Shown here: in pieces, positions 14,252 to 22,600 of the stretch | Numbering within the stretch: the stretch's first letter is position 1 | Layout: each line of letters starts with the position of its first letter | Origin: an uncultured Collinsella sp. | Lineage (GTDB): Bacteria > Actinomycetota > Coriobacteriia > Coriobacteriales > Coriobacteriaceae | NCBI GenBank assembly: GCA_900550815.1 | Contig: URTW01000001.1 | Coordinates: forward strand, 1 to 30,306 | DNA length: 30,306 nt | Reading direction: 5' to 3' | Translations under genes and position numbers: made by a program | The notes under the pieces: model-generated | Databases searched by the model: none | What the model was told of the DNA's origin: nothing | What the model saw: the letters and a program-made list of their open reading frames with translations, nothing else

Positions 14252-16279
14252 ATGGAACAGAAGGCCAAGGAGGCAGCCTCGCACGCTGCAATTCCTGTGA
14301 GCATCTCGGCGATGCTCGTCACGCTGGGCGTGGTGTACGGCGATATCGGCACCAGTCCTATGTATGTAACCAAGGCGCTCGTTGCCGGCAACGGCGGCAT
14401 CGGAAGCGTGACGGAGGAGTTTGTGCTTGGCGCGCTCTCCCTTGTCGTGTGGACGGTCACGCTGCTGACGACCGTCAAGTACGTGCTCATCTCGCTGCGT
14501 GCCGACAACCACGGCGAGGGCGGCATCTTTGCCCTGTACAGCCTGGTTAAGCGCTGCGGCAAATGGCTCATCATCCCCGCCATGCTGGGCGGCGCGGCAC
14601 TGCTCGCCGATGGCATCCTCACGCCTGCCGTTACCGTGACTACGGCTATCGAGGGCCTGCGCACCATTCCGGCAGTCCATGCTGTGTTGGGCGACGATCA
14701 GGGCCGCGTCGTGGCCATCACACTTGCCATCATCATTGTGCTCTTCTTGGTGCAGCGCATCGGCACGGCCAAGATCGGCCGTGCCTTTGGCCCCATCATG
14801 ACGCTGTGGTTCCTGTTCCTGGGCGGCACGGGTTTGTTCTTTGTCTTCCAGCACCCCGCCGTGCTGCTGTGCCTCATCCCGGTGCGCGGCATCGCCTTTT
14901 TGCTGAGCCCCAACAACCACGCGGGCATCATGATTCTGGGCAGCTGCTTCCTCGCCACCACCGGTGCCGAGGCGCTCTACTCCGACATGGGCCACGTCGG
15001 CCGCGGCAACATCTACGCCACCTGGCCGTTCGTTAAGTGCTGCCTGCTGCTTTCCTATATGGGCCAGGGCGCTTGGCTTATGAACAACGCTGCCAACCCC
15101 GAGCTCATGGGCATTGCCGATCTCACCCCGTTCTACCAGATGCTCGCCCCGGGCCTGCGCCCGTTTGCCGTAGGCCGTTCCACCGTCGCGGCCATCATTG
15201 CCTCGCAGGCGCTCATCACCGGCGCATTCTCGCTGGTGTCCGAGGCCAGCCGCCTGGACCTCATGCCGCACATGCAGGTCTTCTACCCTGCCGAGACCAA
15301 GGGCCAGCTCTACATCCCCATGGTCAACAACGTCATGCTTGTGGGCTGCGTCATCGTGGTGCTGCTGTTCCAGAGCTCGGCGCACATGGAGGCCGCTTAC
15401 GGCTTGGCGATCACCCTGACCATGATGTGCACGACGCTGCTGCTCTTCTTCTACCTGCATGAGGAGCGCAAGCTCAAGGTTGCTCCGTGGATCTTCGCGG
15501 CCTTCTTCCTTTTGCTCGAAGGCTTCTTCTTCGTGAGCTCGCTCACCAAGTTCTTCCACGGCGGCTACTTCACCATCCTCATGGCTGCACTCATCATGGG
15601 CATTATGGTGTGCTGGTACAACGGCACGGCGGTCGAGCAGCGCCAGTTTACGCTGCTGCCGCTGCGCAGCTACCTGCCGCAGCTCAAGCGCCTGCGCGAC
15701 GACGACCGTTACGAGCGCATGAGCGACAACGTCGTGTACCTGACCAAGGACACCCATACCGACTACATCGACCGCGATATCGTCTATTCGATCTTGGACA
15801 AGCATCCCAAGCGCGCCCGCGCCTGGTGGTTTGTGAATGTCGAGACCATGGACGACCCGCACACCTTTGCCTATTCGGTCGAGACGTTCGGCACCGACTA
15901 CGTGTTCCGCGTGCATCTGTACCTGGGCTACAAGATCAACCAGCGCGTCAATGCCTACCTGCGTCAGGTTGTTCAGGACCTGGCTGCCACCGGCGAGCTG
16001 CCGCCGCAGACGCATGACTACTCGGTCTACAAGGATCCGGGTAACATCGGCACGTTCAAGTTCGTCCTGATCCGTAAGCTTCTGGCGCCCGAAAGCGATG
16101 TGGAGCCCAGCGAGCGTACGGCCATCACGCTCAAGTACATCATCCGCCGTGCCGCCGGCACGCCTGCACGCTGGTACGGCCTGGAGAACTCCAACGTGAG
16201 CTTTGAGTACGTGCCGCTGTTCACCAAGTTCAAGGCTGTGAATAAGATGCAGCGCCTGGCCCCCAACGAGCGGCCGTAG
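14252..16279 (+). CDS. kup: Kup family potassium uptake protein
   Basis: 675 residues, a K+/H+ symporter of the KUP/HAK/KT family in the cytoplasmic membrane. The family signature GVVYGDIGTSP is at residues 26-36, at the start of helix 1. About twelve hydrophobic helices follow to roughly residue 460, including the conserved ADGILTPAVTVTTAIEG and TTGAEALYSDMGHVGR loops. The cytosolic tail of about 200 residues is typical of the family. ATG 14252 is preferred because GGGAGG ends 9 bases upstream; a TTG at 14234 overlaps that site. It is slightly longer than the E. coli protein (622 residues). It lies just upstream of a small membrane protein and a KdpD/KdpE-like pair, making a potassium-related neighbourhood. 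Confidence 0.93.
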   Translation: MEQKAKEAASHAAIPVSISAMLVTLGVVYGDIGTSPMYVTKALVAGNGGIGSVTEEFVLGALSLVVWTVTLLTTVKYVLISLRADNHGEGGIFALYSLVKRCGKWLIIPAMLGGAALLADGILTPAVTVTTAIEGLRTIPAVHAVLGDDQGRVVAITLAIIIVLFLVQRIGTAKIGRAFGPIMTLWFLFLGGTGLFFVFQHPAVLLCLIPVRGIAFLLSPNNHAGIMILGSCFLATTGAEALYSDMGHVGRGNIYATWPFVKCCLLLSYMGQGAWLMNNAANPELMGIADLTPFYQMLAPGLRPFAVGRSTVAAIIASQALITGAFSLVSEASRLDLMPHMQVFYPAETKGQLYIPMVNNVMLVGCVIVVLLFQSSAHMEAAYGLAITLTMMCTTLLLFFYLHEERKLKVAPWIFAAFFLLLEGFFFVSSLTKFFHGGYFTILMAALIMGIMVCWYNGTAVEQRQFTLLPLRSYLPQLKRLRDDDRYERMSDNVVYLTKDTHTDYIDRDIVYSILDKHPKRARAWWFVNVETMDDPHTFAYSVETFGTDYVFRVHLYLGYKINQRVNAYLRQVVQDLAATGELPPQTHDYSVYKDPGNIGTFKFVLIRKLLAPESDVEPSERTAITLKYIIRRAAGTPARWYGLENSNVSFEYVPLFTKFKAVNKMQRLAPNERP

Positions 16280-16339
16280 ACGTCGGCGGCTACACGGAGT
16301 TAGTTTTTGATGGATAAGCATGAGGTCGGGGAGGTAAAC

Positions 16340-16534
16340 ATGGATACAAAGGCGCTCGATGGCCGTGAGGCGGTGGTCGAAATGGTGCGTGAGGCGCGCG
16401 TCGACGCCGCCGAAGATCGGTTCTTTACGAATCGTGCCAACATGGACATGGCCGATCGTGTGATCTCGATCGTGGCGCTGGTATTTGGAGTGGTGTGCGT
16501 GTGTGCCCTGCTCGCGCACGTGCTGTTTGTCTAG
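16340..16534 (+). CDS. Small single-helix membrane protein
   Basis: 64 residues from ATG 16340, which has a near-perfect GGGGAGG 5 bases upstream. ATG 16310, with GGAG 10 bases upstream, would give 74. The first 40 residues are charged (EAVVEMVREARVDAAEDRFF), and the C-terminus is one hydrophobic helix (ISIVALVFGVVCVCALLAHV). I do not recognise it. It follows kup by 60 bases on the same strand and ends before a strong terminator, so it is probably co-transcribed with kup. A role as an accessory or regulatory subunit of Kup is only a guess from position. Confidence 0.6.
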   Translation: MDTKALDGREAVVEMVREARVDAAEDRFFTNRANMDMADRVISIVALVFGVVCVCALLAHVLFV

Positions 16535-16580
16535 CGGCTGCCGGTCGTAGAAGGCTTTACACTTAGAACCACCACGAGGG

Positions 16581-16626
16581 AAAACCACCACAAAGGTGCC
16601 TGTCCCTTTGTGGTGGTTTTTGTTTT
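16581..16626 (+). terminator. Strong terminator between the kup unit and the kdpD-like gene
   Basis: AAAACCACCACAAAGG (16581-16596) and CCTTTGTGGTGGTTTT (16605-16620) pair perfectly over 16 bp with an 8-base loop and are followed by TGTTTTT. Only about 20 bases separate the T run from the next ATG, so it ends the kup transcript and also sits in the leader of the kinase gene. Confidence 0.85.
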
Positions 16627-16647
16627 TGAGAGAGGGGCGGGGCGCTG

Positions 16648-18273
16648 ATGGACGTCCGTACGGACGGCGATATTGCCGATAGCTTTTGGTGGCGGCGCAC
16701 AACGCTGACGCGCCGCACTCCTCTGTATGACGCCTGCGTATCGGCGGGGCTGCTGGTCGCAGCGACGATTGTGGGCGCGCTGCTCGACCATCCGGGTCTC
16801 GCGCCGAGCATCATGATCGTCTATGTGTTCGCCGTTCAGCTGTGCGCATTCTTTACCTGGAGTCGCCTGTATTGCTTGCTGAGCTCGGCTGCCGCCGTGG
16901 CGCTCTACAACTTCTTGTTTGTCGACCCGCGCTACTCGCTGTCGCTTATCGACCGCGGCTATCCCGGCATGTTCTTCATCATGTTCGTGGTCTCGCTTGT
17001 GTCGAGCTCGATTGCGTTGGCCCTGCGCCGCGCCTTGGCACAGGCTGCCGCCAGCGACCGCCGCACGCATATGGTGCTCGAGACCAACCGCATGCTGCAG
17101 CGGTGTGCCGATCAGCAGCAGATTGTGCATGCCACGGCAACGCAGCTGGCGCGTCTTTCGGGCTGTCCGGTCGTGTGGTACAGCGCCGACGCCGAGGGCG
17201 ATGACCTGCTGCCGCGTGCGACGTACACGGCCGTGGGCGATGCCGCGCCGGTGCACGAGCTGGCGCCGCAGATGCCGCCGCGGCTCTCGGCGTCCGCCTA
17301 TGTGGGGACGCCGCTCGACGCCACGTTTGGCGGCTCGGCGTTTTATGGCATCTACCTGACGGTCCGCACAGGTGACGGCTTCGTGCGCACGGGCGATCCC
17401 GCCTCGGTGGTGGGGGTGCTGGCTATCGTTGCCGAACCCGACGTGCTGACGCACGAGGAGCGGACACTTGCCGATGCCATCGTGAGCGAAGGCGAGCTGG
17501 CGCTCGATCGCGCTCGCGCCATGGAGGCCCGCGAGGAGGCGGCGGTGCTCGCCAAAAACGAGCAGCTGCGCGCCAACCTGCTGCGCTCCATCTCGCACGA
17601 CCTGCGCACGCCGCTCACCAGTATTTCGGGCAATGCCGACGTGCTGCTCGACCAGGGCTCGACCGGCACGGCCGTGCTCGATAGCCAGACGCGCCGCGGC
17701 ATGCTCCTGTCCATTCGCTCGGATGCGCAATGGCTCAACGCCACCGTCGAGAATCTGCTCGCCATCACCAAGCTCGAGGGCGGCGGTATGCGCCTGTCGA
17801 CCACGCTCGAGCTCATGGATGATATCGTTGAGGAGGCGCTGCGCCACGTGAACCCTGCCGTGCGCGAGCACGACCTTAAGGTGGTGGCGTGCGATGAGCC
17901 GGCGCTCGTCAACGTCGATGCGCGCCTGATGGTGCAGCTGGTAGTCAATCTGGTGAACAACGCCATCACCTATACGCCCGCAGGCTCGCATATCATGATT
18001 TCGATTTGCGTCTACGATGGACGCGTGGCGTGCTCGGTGGCCGATGATGGTCCGGGCATCGCACCCGAGGACCGCGAGCGGATCTTTGAGTCGTTCTATA
18101 CCGCCAACCATGGCCTGGCCGACAGCCACCGCAGCGTTGGTCTGGGTCTTTCGCTCTGCCGTTCCATTGCGTTGGCGCATGGCGGTAGCATAGAGGTTGC
18201 CGCGGCGGATCCGCACGGCTCAGTCTTTACGATTGAACTTCCCGCCGCCGACGTTTCGTTTGATAAGGAGTAG
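16648..18273 (+). CDS. KdpD-like sensor histidine kinase, short form
   Basis: 541 residues. Four closely spaced membrane helices (about 28-115) match the DUF4118 sensor region of KdpD. A GAF-like region covers about 140-270, then the HisKA domain with phospho-acceptor His317 in SISHDLRTPLTSI. The HATPase domain shows VVNLVNNAITYTP (N box), DDGPGI (G1) and GLGLSLC (G2). Full KdpD proteins are near 900 residues and start with an ATP-binding KdpD domain and a universal-stress domain; both are absent and the frame starts cleanly, so this is a natural short form. It probably phosphorylates the KdpE-like protein 4 bases downstream. No kdpFABC genes are in the window, so it may serve kup or a distant target. 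Confidence 0.87.
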   Translation: MDVRTDGDIADSFWWRRTTLTRRTPLYDACVSAGLLVAATIVGALLDHPGLAPSIMIVYVFAVQLCAFFTWSRLYCLLSSAAAVALYNFLFVDPRYSLSLIDRGYPGMFFIMFVVSLVSSSIALALRRALAQAAASDRRTHMVLETNRMLQRCADQQQIVHATATQLARLSGCPVVWYSADAEGDDLLPRATYTAVGDAAPVHELAPQMPPRLSASAYVGTPLDATFGGSAFYGIYLTVRTGDGFVRTGDPASVVGVLAIVAEPDVLTHEERTLADAIVSEGELALDRARAMEAREEAAVLAKNEQLRANLLRSISHDLRTPLTSISGNADVLLDQGSTGTAVLDSQTRRGMLLSIRSDAQWLNATVENLLAITKLEGGGMRLSTTLELMDDIVEEALRHVNPAVREHDLKVVACDEPALVNVDARLMVQLVVNLVNNAITYTPAGSHIMISICVYDGRVACSVADDGPGIAPEDRERIFESFYTANHGLADSHRSVGLGLSLCRSIALAHGGSIEVAAADPHGSVFTIELPAADVSFDKE

Positions 18274-18277
18274 CGCT

Positions 18278-18991
18278 GTGCCGAACTCTGCCGTGAAACC
18301 GCTCATCTTGGTCGTTGAGGACGACCCCGCCGTTCGCAATCTTATCGTTGCCGCGCTCGAGGCGCACGGCTTGCGCCATATGGCTGTGGAGACCGCCCAT
18401 GCCGCCATCGCCGCTGCCTCATCGCAGGCACCGAGCATTGTGCTGCTCGATCTGGGCCTGCCCGATATGGACGGCGTCAAGGTAGTGGAGTCGGTGCGCG
18501 CATGGTCGGGCATGCCGATCATTGTGGTCTCGGCGCGCAGCGAGGATGCGGACAAGATTCGCGCACTCGATGCCGGCGCCGACGACTATCTGACCAAGCC
18601 GTTTTCGGTCGAGGAGCTGCTCGCGCGCATTCGCACGACGCTCAGGCGCCTTTCGTATGCGCAAACGGGCGGTGTTGCCTCCGAGGGCTCGTTCGATACC
18701 GGTGAGCTGCATATCGATTTTGACGCCGGCATCGCCACGATGGATGGCGAGGAACTGCATCTGACGCCGATCGAGTACAAGCTCCTGTGCCTGCTGGCGC
18801 ATAACGCCGACAAGGTGCTGACGCACCAGTTTATCCTGCACGAGATTTGGGGCACGGCAACCAAGAGCGACCTGGCGAGCCTGCGTGTCTTTATGGGCAC
18901 GCTACGCAAGAAGATCGAGTCCGACCCCGCGCATCCGCGCTATATCCAAACGCACGTGGGCATCGGTTACCGACTGGTCACCCAAGGCTAG
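18278..18991 (+). CDS. KdpE-like response regulator (OmpR/PhoB family)
   Basis: 237 residues from GTG 18278, which has AAGGAG 7 bases upstream and lies 4 bases after the kinase stop; longer frames run back into the kinase gene. The receiver domain (about 8-122) has acidic Asp15-Asp16, phospho-acceptor Asp58 in LLDLGLPDMDG, and Lys107 in LTKPF. The winged-helix DNA-binding domain is about 140-235. LTPIEYKLLCLLAHN, VLTHQFILHEIWG and MGTLRKKIESDPAHPRYI closely resemble KdpE. In the known pathway phosphorylated KdpE activates potassium-pump genes under potassium limitation. The target here is not evident. Confidence 0.9.
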   Translation: MPNSAVKPLILVVEDDPAVRNLIVAALEAHGLRHMAVETAHAAIAAASSQAPSIVLLDLGLPDMDGVKVVESVRAWSGMPIIVVSARSEDADKIRALDAGADDYLTKPFSVEELLARIRTTLRRLSYAQTGGVASEGSFDTGELHIDFDAGIATMDGEELHLTPIEYKLLCLLAHNADKVLTHQFILHEIWGTATKSDLASLRVFMGTLRKKIESDPAHPRYIQTHVGIGYRLVTQG

Positions 18992-19016
18992 ATCGCCAAC
19001 CACCATCTCAATATGA

Positions 19017-19081
19017 GTTGCGGTGAAATACGGTCTAAACTTGCCTAATTCCAGGCAAAACAGTCCGTATTCCACCGCAAC
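19017..19081. terminator. Long imperfect hairpin between convergent genes
   Basis: GTTGCGGTG at 19017 pairs with CACCGCAAC ending at 19081. After one mismatch AATACGG pairs with CCGTATT, and TTGCCT with AGGCAA near the loop. It lies 25 bases after the KdpE stop and 4 bases after the RlmKL stop. On the plus strand TTTGTTATTT follows. It is probably a bidirectional terminator; at about 65 nt it is longer than usual. Confidence 0.65.
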
Positions 19082-19085
19082 TTTG

Positions 19086-21653
19086 TTATTTGCACTTGGG
19101 CTTGCTGGCGTAGAACTTCTTCTTTTTTGACTTGCCGGCGGGGGAGGATTTGCCGGCAAAGTTGGACTTGCCGTTGCCGGGCTGCGCGTGCGCGGGTACT
19201 GCCGCACGGGGCTTGCGGGCCTCGGGGTTGCGCAGCTCCTCGGTTCGCTCGGCAATCTCCTCGGCGCTAAAGCCGACCTCTGCCATGGCGTCCTCGATGG
19301 GCAGGCGGCGCACGATATAGCAATGGTGCACCTTCTGGTTGCGCGCGAAATCCTCGGGGATGGTCTGCGCCGTAATGTCCTGTAGCACCACGCCCGCGCG
19401 TGCGAGCTTGCGCGCCTCGGGGCGGAAGCCGCGCAGGTTGCAGCTAAAGATGGCATGTCCGCCCTGCGCGAGCAGGCGCGACACGCCGGCCAAAAGCTCA
19501 ACATGGTCACGCTGGACATCCCAGGTGCGACGGCCCATCTTGGACGAGTTCGAAAACGTGGGCGGGTCGACAAAGATCAGGTCCCAGCGGTTGCGCGTCT
19601 GGCGCTGGTCGCGAATCCAGGCGAGCACGTCGTCGCGCACAAAGTGATGCTGCGGACCAACAAAGCCGTTCTGGCGCATATTGCGCTCGGCCCAGTCCAG
19701 ATAGGTGTTGGAGAGGTCGCCCTTCACGTGCACCTCGACGCCGCCGTCTGCCGCGTAGCAGGTGGCGGTGCCGGTGTAGGCGAACAGGTTGAGGAAGCGG
19801 CGCGCCTGCTTGGCGTGCTCGCGCACCAGGTTGCGGGTGACGCGGTGATCCAGGAAGATGCCCACATCCAGGTAGTCGTCAAAGTTGACGGCAAAGGTAA
19901 GGCCGCCCTCTTCGATGAGCGGCAGGCGACGGCGCGCGATGTTGGCGCGCGCGCCCGATCCGCTCTTGCCGGCGCCCTGCTTGCCGTACTGCGAGCCGCC
20001 GCGCGAACGCATGCGGGCCTTGGCGTGCACGTGCTCGGCCGGAACATCCAGGATGCGCGGCGCGATGGCCAGAATGTCGAGCATGCGGGCCTGGGCAAGC
20101 GCGGGGTCGATGGTCTTGGGCGCGGCGTATTCGGCGATGACGAGCCAGCGGCCCGGCGTCTGCGGGCAGCCCTCGTACAGGTCGATGGCGGCGGAGTAAT
20201 CGGGCAGGTCGGCATCGTAGACGCGGTAGCAGCTCACGCCCTCGCGCTTTGCCCACTTGCGACGCAGGCGGGCGTTCTTGCGCACGCGGTTGGCGAACTG
20301 CTCGGCCTCCGGGATGAGCACGGTCAACGGCTTGCCGTCGCCCAGGTCGAGTGTGGCTGTGGGTTCGGGCATGGGGGCGTTGGCGGCTTCGTCGTTGGCT
20401 TCGTTGGCATCCGCAACTTCGGCCTCGGCATCCGCACTGGTCGCAGCCTCAAACGCTGCGGCGGCGTGGTCGAGCGAAGGCCAGACTTCGACGGTCGCCT
20501 CCTCGTTGTTGGGCATGACGGCGATCGAGCGCTCGGGCTCGGCGTGGAGCGCGCGGGCCAGCAATCCGTCGCGGGTGAGCGCGGCGACCGGCGCCGCAGC
20601 AAGCTCGGGCGCGCGGCGCAGCTCGCCGATGAGCGTCATGGTGTCATGCATGAGCGAAAGCGGGGTCTCGGTGGTGTCTGCGACTACGGCGGCACCGGCG
20701 ACGGCGCCCGCATGGTCCAGCACGGTGGCTGGCTTGGCAGCACAAAAATCGACAAAGCGCTTGTAACCGGCGCACTTGACCATGCGCTCGGCGGTCTTGC
20801 GGGCGGCGGGGTCAACATCCACGGCCACGATGCGTGCCTGGCGCTCGCGTGCTGCCGCCTCGCGCTCGCGTGCCTCGGCAAGCAACTGCTCCCACAGAGC
20901 GGCGTCGTGCAGCTGCCAGCCCTCAAAGCCCCAGCGCTCGCGTGCGGCGCCCGGGGCGCGGTCGGTCAGAATGTTCACGGCCTCCAACAGCAGACCGCCG
21001 CCTGCGCACGAGGCATCGACCAGCGTGGGCAGGGCTTCGTTTTCGTAATCATCGGCAGTCAGCTCGCGCTCGCACAGCGCGGTCCAGCCGACCTGCGCCA
21101 GCACCAGGGCGGCGTAGTCGGGGCGCAGCACGTGCGTGCCCTCGCCGGCGCGGGTCGCGGCGGGCGGCAGGCGCTTGAACAGCGGGTCGCCCGAAAGGTC
21201 CAGGCTAATGCTCGCGCGGCGCTGACGCAGCGAAAGCAGCAGGTGAACATCGGGATCGGCGGCGTCGACATCGGCGCGACGGCCCGTGGTCTCGGCCAGA
21301 CGGTCGCACAGCGCGTCCTTGGCGCGCAGGGCCGAGAAACGCGTGTTGCGCAGCTGCTCGGTCACGCCGCGGGCGGTAATGGCGATGGTGGCGCCGGGGC
21401 GGACGATGCTCTCCCAGGCGATGTTGTAAACGCTATCGTACAGCTCGTCGGCATCCTGCGCCTCAAAGCGCCCGAGTACCACGAACACACGGCTCGCCAG
21501 GCGCGACCACAGACAGGCGCGGTAGCCTTCTTCGAGCTCGCCCTCAAATGTAGCGCGGCCCTTCAGCCGGCGAACATGCGAAAGCCCGAGGCGTTTAAGC
21601 TCGTCGGCGAGTGCGGACTCAAAGCCCTCGGGGCAGCTTGCGTAAAATTCCAT
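19086..21653 (-). CDS. rlmKL: Fused 23S rRNA methyltransferase RlmKL, RlmL half degenerate
   Basis: 855 residues from ATG 21653 (AGAGAGG 8 bases upstream); the frame extends upstream but overlaps the divergent gene. The start, FYASCPEGFESALADELKRLG, and the THUMP region to about 155 match RlmL. Enterobacterial RlmKL makes m2G2445 with its first methyltransferase and m7G2069 with its second. In the first domain the SAM loop usually like DPFCGSGT reads DASCAGGG (213-220), and where NPPYG is expected there is DTTETP (326-331). An Ala/Glu-rich linker follows. The second domain looks intact: FLNLFAYTGTAT SAM loop and VDPPTFSNS (695-703). The tail is Lys-rich (GKSKKKKFYASKPKCK), probably rRNA-binding. 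I infer that m7G activity is likely and m2G activity doubtful. Confidence 0.88.
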   Translation of the reverse strand: MEFYASCPEGFESALADELKRLGLSHVRRLKGRATFEGELEEGYRACLWSRLASRVFVVLGRFEAQDADELYDSVYNIAWESIVRPGATIAITARGVTEQLRNTRFSALRAKDALCDRLAETTGRRADVDAADPDVHLLLSLRQRRASISLDLSGDPLFKRLPPAATRAGEGTHVLRPDYAALVLAQVGWTALCERELTADDYENEALPTLVDASCAGGGLLLEAVNILTDRAPGAARERWGFEGWQLHDAALWEQLLAEAREREAAARERQARIVAVDVDPAARKTAERMVKCAGYKRFVDFCAAKPATVLDHAGAVAGAAVVADTTETPLSLMHDTMTLIGELRRAPELAAAPVAALTRDGLLARALHAEPERSIAVMPNNEEATVEVWPSLDHAAAAFEAATSADAEAEVADANEANDEAANAPMPEPTATLDLGDGKPLTVLIPEAEQFANRVRKNARLRRKWAKREGVSCYRVYDADLPDYSAAIDLYEGCPQTPGRWLVIAEYAAPKTIDPALAQARMLDILAIAPRILDVPAEHVHAKARMRSRGGSQYGKQGAGKSGSGARANIARRRLPLIEEGGLTFAVNFDDYLDVGIFLDHRVTRNLVREHAKQARRFLNLFAYTGTATCYAADGGVEVHVKGDLSNTYLDWAERNMRQNGFVGPQHHFVRDDVLAWIRDQRQTRNRWDLIFVDPPTFSNSSKMGRRTWDVQRDHVELLAGVSRLLAQGGHAIFSCNLRGFRPEARKLARAGVVLQDITAQTIPEDFARNQKVHHCYIVRRLPIEDAMAEVGFSAEEIAERTEELRNPEARKPRAAVPAHAQPGNGKSNFAGKSSPAGKSKKKKFYASKPKCK

Positions 21654-21680
21654 GGGTGACCTCTCTGGTTGCGTCGCTCC

Positions 21681-21686
21681 ATTATA
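21681..21686 (-). promoter_or_regulatory. -10 box of the rlmKL promoter
   Basis: On the minus strand the sequence is a consensus TATAAT, 28 bases before the rlmKL start. No good -35 is visible. TATGAT on the plus strand (21685-21690) overlaps it and could serve the divergent HAD gene. Confidence 0.4.
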
Positions 21687-21728
21687 TGATGGATACTTCG
21701 TTTGCTCTCGCCCCCGAAAGGAACCCAT

Positions 21729-22556
21729 ATGATTGATGCGTGCCCCGAATCCGCTGTGCTCTTTTTTGACGTGGACGGCACGCTGACGTCGTTCGATCCG
21801 GACAATATGACCGACAAGGACTTTTCGGCGGTTCGCCCCTCGCAGACGGTGGTTGAGGCGTTCCGTGCACTGCGCGATGCAGGGCACAAGGCGTTTATCT
21901 GCACGGGTCGTCCCCTGTGGCTCATCGCGGACAGCTTGCGTGCGCTCGACCCCGCGGGCATCGTTGCCATGGCGGGCGCCACGCTCGAGGTCGAGGGCCG
22001 CGTGGTGCATGAGGACTGCTTTGACGAAGACATTGTTGAGGAGCTTGCACGCCGTATGGCCGCGGCAGGGATTGAAGCCTTTTTCGAGACCAACGTGGCT
22101 ACTTTTGCCCTGGAACCCGCGGGCGTTGAGCAGTCGTCTCTGATCGGCACTTCTGTGGTGCACAGCACCGAGGAAATGCGCGTCGACGGCCGTCTGCGCG
22201 TGGGCAAGGTAGGCATCGTCGCGAGCGACCTGGCTTGCGTAGCCAACGATGATGGCTTTATCGATCGCGAGTTTGAGCTGTGCAACACCGGTGGTCAGAA
22301 TCGCGAGCTGAGCCCCAAGGGCATCGACAAGGGCGTGGGCGTGGCGCGAGCGCTGACGTATCTGGGCCGCGAGGGAAATGCGCGCACCTTTGGCTTTGGC
22401 GATTCGGGCAACGACCTGGGCATGCTCGCTGCCGTCGAGACGGCCGTGGCCATGGGCAACGCCATGCCCGAGGTCAAGGCGATTGCCGACTACGTGACCG
22501 ACGACGTCGCACACGACGGCACCGTCACCGCTATGCGTCACTTTGGGTTGATCTAA
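21729..22556 (+). CDS. HAD-superfamily hydrolase, Cof-type (IIB)
   Basis: 275 residues, cytosolic Mg-dependent phosphatase. Motif I is FFDVDGTL with nucleophile Asp14 and acid/base Asp16. Motif II is ICTGRP, motif III the Lys in ELSPKGIDKGVG, and motif IV GFGDSGNDLGML. A cap domain sits between motifs II and III, as in the Cof/YbiV-like group that dephosphorylates sugar phosphates and related metabolites. ATG 21729 follows AAGGA by 7 bases; a further in-frame start at 21702 lacks one. It is divergent from rlmKL and convergent with the DeoR-family gene, sharing a terminator with it. The substrate is unknown. Confidence 0.9.
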   Translation: MIDACPESAVLFFDVDGTLTSFDPDNMTDKDFSAVRPSQTVVEAFRALRDAGHKAFICTGRPLWLIADSLRALDPAGIVAMAGATLEVEGRVVHEDCFDEDIVEELARRMAAAGIEAFFETNVATFALEPAGVEQSSLIGTSVVHSTEEMRVDGRLRVGKVGIVASDLACVANDDGFIDREFELCNTGGQNRELSPKGIDKGVGVARALTYLGREGNARTFGFGDSGNDLGMLAAVETAVAMGNAMPEVKAIADYVTDDVAHDGTVTAMRHFGLI

Positions 22557-22557
22557 T

Positions 22558-22597
22558 AAATGGCCGGGTTGCCCGCAGTGGGGCGACCCGGCCATTT
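22558..22597. terminator. Bidirectional terminator
   Basis: AAATGGCCGGGT (22558-22569) pairs with ACCCGGCCATTT (22586-22597), with GCCC/GGGC pairing inside. It lies between the convergent HAD and DeoR-family genes, with A and T runs at opposite ends so it can act on both strands. Confidence 0.85.
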
Positions 22598-22600
22598 GAG

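Noticed and set aside
21654..22595. N-terminal extension of RlmKL to 1,169 residues
   Set aside because: The extension is antisense to the HAD gene, and the family start (MEFYASCPEGFE) has a proper ribosome site.
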